From: Syntrophales bacterium
GTDB lineage: Bacteria; Desulfobacterota; Syntrophia; Syntrophales; PHBD01
DNA length: 64,000 bases
Assembly (NCBI GenBank): GCA_035363115.1
Contig: DAOSEM010000002.1
Coordinates: 434,001 to 498,000 of the forward strand
Direction of reading: 5' to 3'
In this document: positions 62,570-64,000 of the stretch, piece after piece
Numbering within the stretch: the first letter of the stretch is position 1
Layout: each line of letters opens with the position of its first letter
Position numbers and translations under genes: made by a program
Notes under the pieces: generated by a model
The model's database searches: none
The model's input: only the letters and a program-made list of their open reading frames with translations
Told to the model about the DNA's origin: nothing

Positions 62570-63241
62570 CTACCCCAGCGTGGCGATTTTTACCTTGATG
62601 AGGCTTTCGACAAAGGGGTCGTTGCTCTTTCCCAGGGCCTTCTTATAGTATTCCAGTGCCTTCGCCGGATCGTTCAGCGACTCGTGGATCCGCGCAACGT
62701 TTCGGAGTGTCATGGACTCGAAGTGGGTACCGCCTGTCGATTTTTCGGCCTTTTCAAATGAAGAAAGGGCGTTTTTGAAATCCCCTTTCGCTTCATAGCA
62801 GTAACCCTCCCCCGTATACGCCAGCGTTGTGAGATCGCTCCGGGCTGGGGCATGGGAGATAAAGGCCTGATAGGCCTTCAGGGAGGCATCGTAGTCTTTC
62901 AGGAGGTAATGGATATTCCCCAGGCGGAACGATGCCAGGGCAGCCGCTTCGCTTGAAGGATGCCGGGTCACAACCTCCTGAAAAGCCTTGACGATATCCG
63001 CCGGCTGAACCTGCTCGCCCTGGGCCTTGTTCATGGCCTGTGCATAAAGTGCGGAAGCGCTCTTTTCGTCCTGCCATCGATAGAGAAACCATCCGCTGGC
63101 CGCCAGAGCGATGACCACCACCGCCGCCACGCCGATATAGAATTGTTTTCTGTTTTCCGACACGTACCGGGTTATGTCCATGATCAGGGCCTGAAAGCGA
63201 TCCGGCCCTTTCAGGTCCAGTTCCAGGTTCTTATCTGCCAT
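62570..63241 (-). CDS. YfgM/TPR_21-like membrane-anchored TPR protein
   Basis: A 223-residue protein. A single transmembrane helix at about 35-55 follows a short cytoplasmic tail, and the rest is a periplasmic domain with tetratricopeptide repeats (ALASFRLGNIHYLLKDYDASLKAYQAF, split over two helices, and a later repeat ARIHESLNDPAKALEYYKKAL). YfgM homologues assist chaperones at the SecYEG translocon. The GAAAGGA ribosome site lies inside the ybgC stop region (11-base overlap). Confidence 0.8.
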   Translation of the reverse strand: MADKNLELDLKGPDRFQALIMDITRYVSENRKQFYIGVAAVVVIALAASGWFLYRWQDEKSASALYAQAMNKAQGEQVQPADIVKAFQEVVTRHPSSEAAALASFRLGNIHYLLKDYDASLKAYQAFISHAPARSDLTTLAYTGEGYCYEAKGDFKNALSSFEKAEKSTGGTHFESMTLRNVARIHESLNDPAKALEYYKKALGKSNDPFVESLIKVKIATLG

Positions 63242-63665
63242 TCCTTTCTCCTTTCAGTTGCGGTTCATGATGAAGAACCTGACGGACACAGAAATCGGGC
63301 ATCCGTACAATCCGCCCGCTCCGGTCGGTGCAGGCATGAACCGAGTATCCCTCCACCATCTTCACATCCCGGTTTTCATCCCAGATTTCGTAGTGAAACT
63401 TGATACTTGCACGCTTGAGGTAAGCGATTTCCGTCTCCATCGTCAGCAGCTGGTCGATCCGGGCGGAGACGAAATAGTGACAATAGACGCGGGTCAGGGG
63501 CAGAAGAAACGGTTCTCCCGCCATCCGGTCATGGCTGATGCCCATGTCACGGAGCAGCTCCGTCCGCCCGATTTCAAACCAGCGGATATAGTTCGTGTGA
63601 TAGACAATCCCCATGGCATCCGTGTCCGCGTAGAACACCCGGACCTGGACGCGATGCTTAGGCAT
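63231..63665 (-). CDS. YbgC-type acyl-CoA thioesterase
   Basis: A 144-residue hotdog-fold protein. VFYADTDAMGIVYHTNYIRW holds the YbgC motif with the catalytic Asp in YADTDAMG and the His/Asn pair that follow. It hydrolyses short-chain acyl-CoA. It overlaps the YfgM-like gene by 11 bases and apgM by 8. Like the first gene of this window, it is a small cytoplasmic thioesterase, but the two are different proteins. Confidence 0.9.
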   Translation of the reverse strand: MPKHRVQVRVFYADTDAMGIVYHTNYIRWFEIGRTELLRDMGISHDRMAGEPFLLPLTRVYCHYFVSARIDQLLTMETEIAYLKRASIKFHYEIWDENRDVKMVEGYSVHACTDRSGRIVRMPDFCVRQVLHHEPQLKGERNGR

Positions 63666-64000
63666 GGAGCCGCCCCCGGATGAACCGCTCCATCAGATGG
63701 TGCCCGGGAGACAGCAGGATCCCTGATTTTCTTCCCTCCGACTCCGAGTAGGAGGCTCCCAGGCATGGATTCTCGTTGTCCTCGGAGGAAAGGACCGCGA
63801 AGGGGCTCGGTTCGGACGAATGGGTGCGGATGGAGATCGGCGTCGGATGGTCGCTTAACACCATTACCCGATAAGGTTTCAGCGTCTCCAGTCCCTTCAG
63901 AACCGTCCCGACAACCTTCTCATCGAAATCTTCGATGGCTTTTATTTTCCCTTCGATGTCTCCCGCGTGGCCCATCTCATCAGGGGCCTCCACGTGAACA
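63658..64000 (-). CDS. apgM: 2,3-bisphosphoglycerate-independent phosphoglycerate mutase, archaeal type (5' end outside)
   Basis: The visible 113 codons are the C-terminal part; the start lies beyond the right edge. VHVEAPDEMGHAGD is the signature of ApgM-type phosphoglycerate mutases, with metal-binding residues, and VLSDHPTPI is the second metal motif. The enzyme interconverts 3- and 2-phosphoglycerate in glycolysis and gluconeogenesis. It ends within ybgC (ATGCCTAA overlap). Confidence 0.9.
   Translation of the reverse strand, partial: VHVEAPDEMGHAGDIEGKIKAIEDFDEKVVGTVLKGLETLKPYRVMVLSDHPTPISIRTHSSEPSPFAVLSSEDNENPCLGASYSESEGRKSGILLSPGHHLMERFIRGRLHA

Overview
The window is about 64 kb of a GC-rich bacterial chromosome with one clearly AT-rich insert. 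Gene content points to a strictly anaerobic, probably syntrophic deltaproteobacterium, Syntrophales-like (Syntrophus/Smithella type). The signs are an ETF plus acyl-CoA dehydrogenase cluster, a multi-domain [FeFe]-hydrogenase, indolepyruvate:ferredoxin oxidoreductase, several radical SAM enzymes, and Gram-negative lipoprotein, outer-membrane and peptidoglycan genes. The taxonomic guess rests on gene content and order only.

Layout. 1-2756: end of a hotdog thioesterase, a caspase-like lipoprotein behind a leader hairpin, and two small lipoproteins. 3358-9135: the protein quality-control block tig-clpP-clpX-lon. 9204-9428: tRNA-Val and tRNA-Asp. 9490-15863: a radical SAM protein, corC-like gene, lnt, prfB with its programmed frameshift, and a LysM lytic transglycosylase. 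15927-19820 (minus): phoH-pgpH-ybeY. 20006-27144: a hydrogenase locus in which a 1146-residue FAD/NAD oxidoreductase-[FeFe]-hydrogenase fusion, a [2Fe-2S] protein, a PAS-containing sensory-type [FeFe]-hydrogenase and a PP2C/SpoIIE phosphatase form one tightly coupled minus-strand operon, facing a lone histidine-kinase ATPase domain. 27473-35000 (minus): M20 peptidase, an M16 peptidase pair, and etfA-etfB-acd, with a second, divergent acyl-CoA dehydrogenase. 36597-39888: a B12-type radical SAM protein and a MerR-PAS-class III cyclase fusion behind repeated operator-like sites. 40031-46695: dtd, DUF1285, guaB, dnaE, UPF0280. 52518-64000 (minus): lipoproteins, a CbpA-type co-chaperone, iorAB, and an envelope-glycan group (SGNH protein, acetyltransferase, methyltransferase, methyltransferase-GT2 fusion, GT39-like transferase), then YfgM-like, YbgC and the end of apgM.

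The most unusual segment is the AT-rich island at about 47.9-52.5 kb, next to two transposase remnants. It encodes an M16 metallopeptidase, a cobalamin-type radical SAM enzyme, a 31-codon peptide gene with a near-perfect Shine-Dalgarno sequence, a large stem-loop, the AzlC/AzlD exporter pair and a cupin. I read this as a candidate peptide-templated (RiPP-like) pathway: the radical SAM enzyme modifies the peptide, the M16 peptidase trims it, and AzlCD may export a small product. The gene order is seen directly; the pathway is inference.
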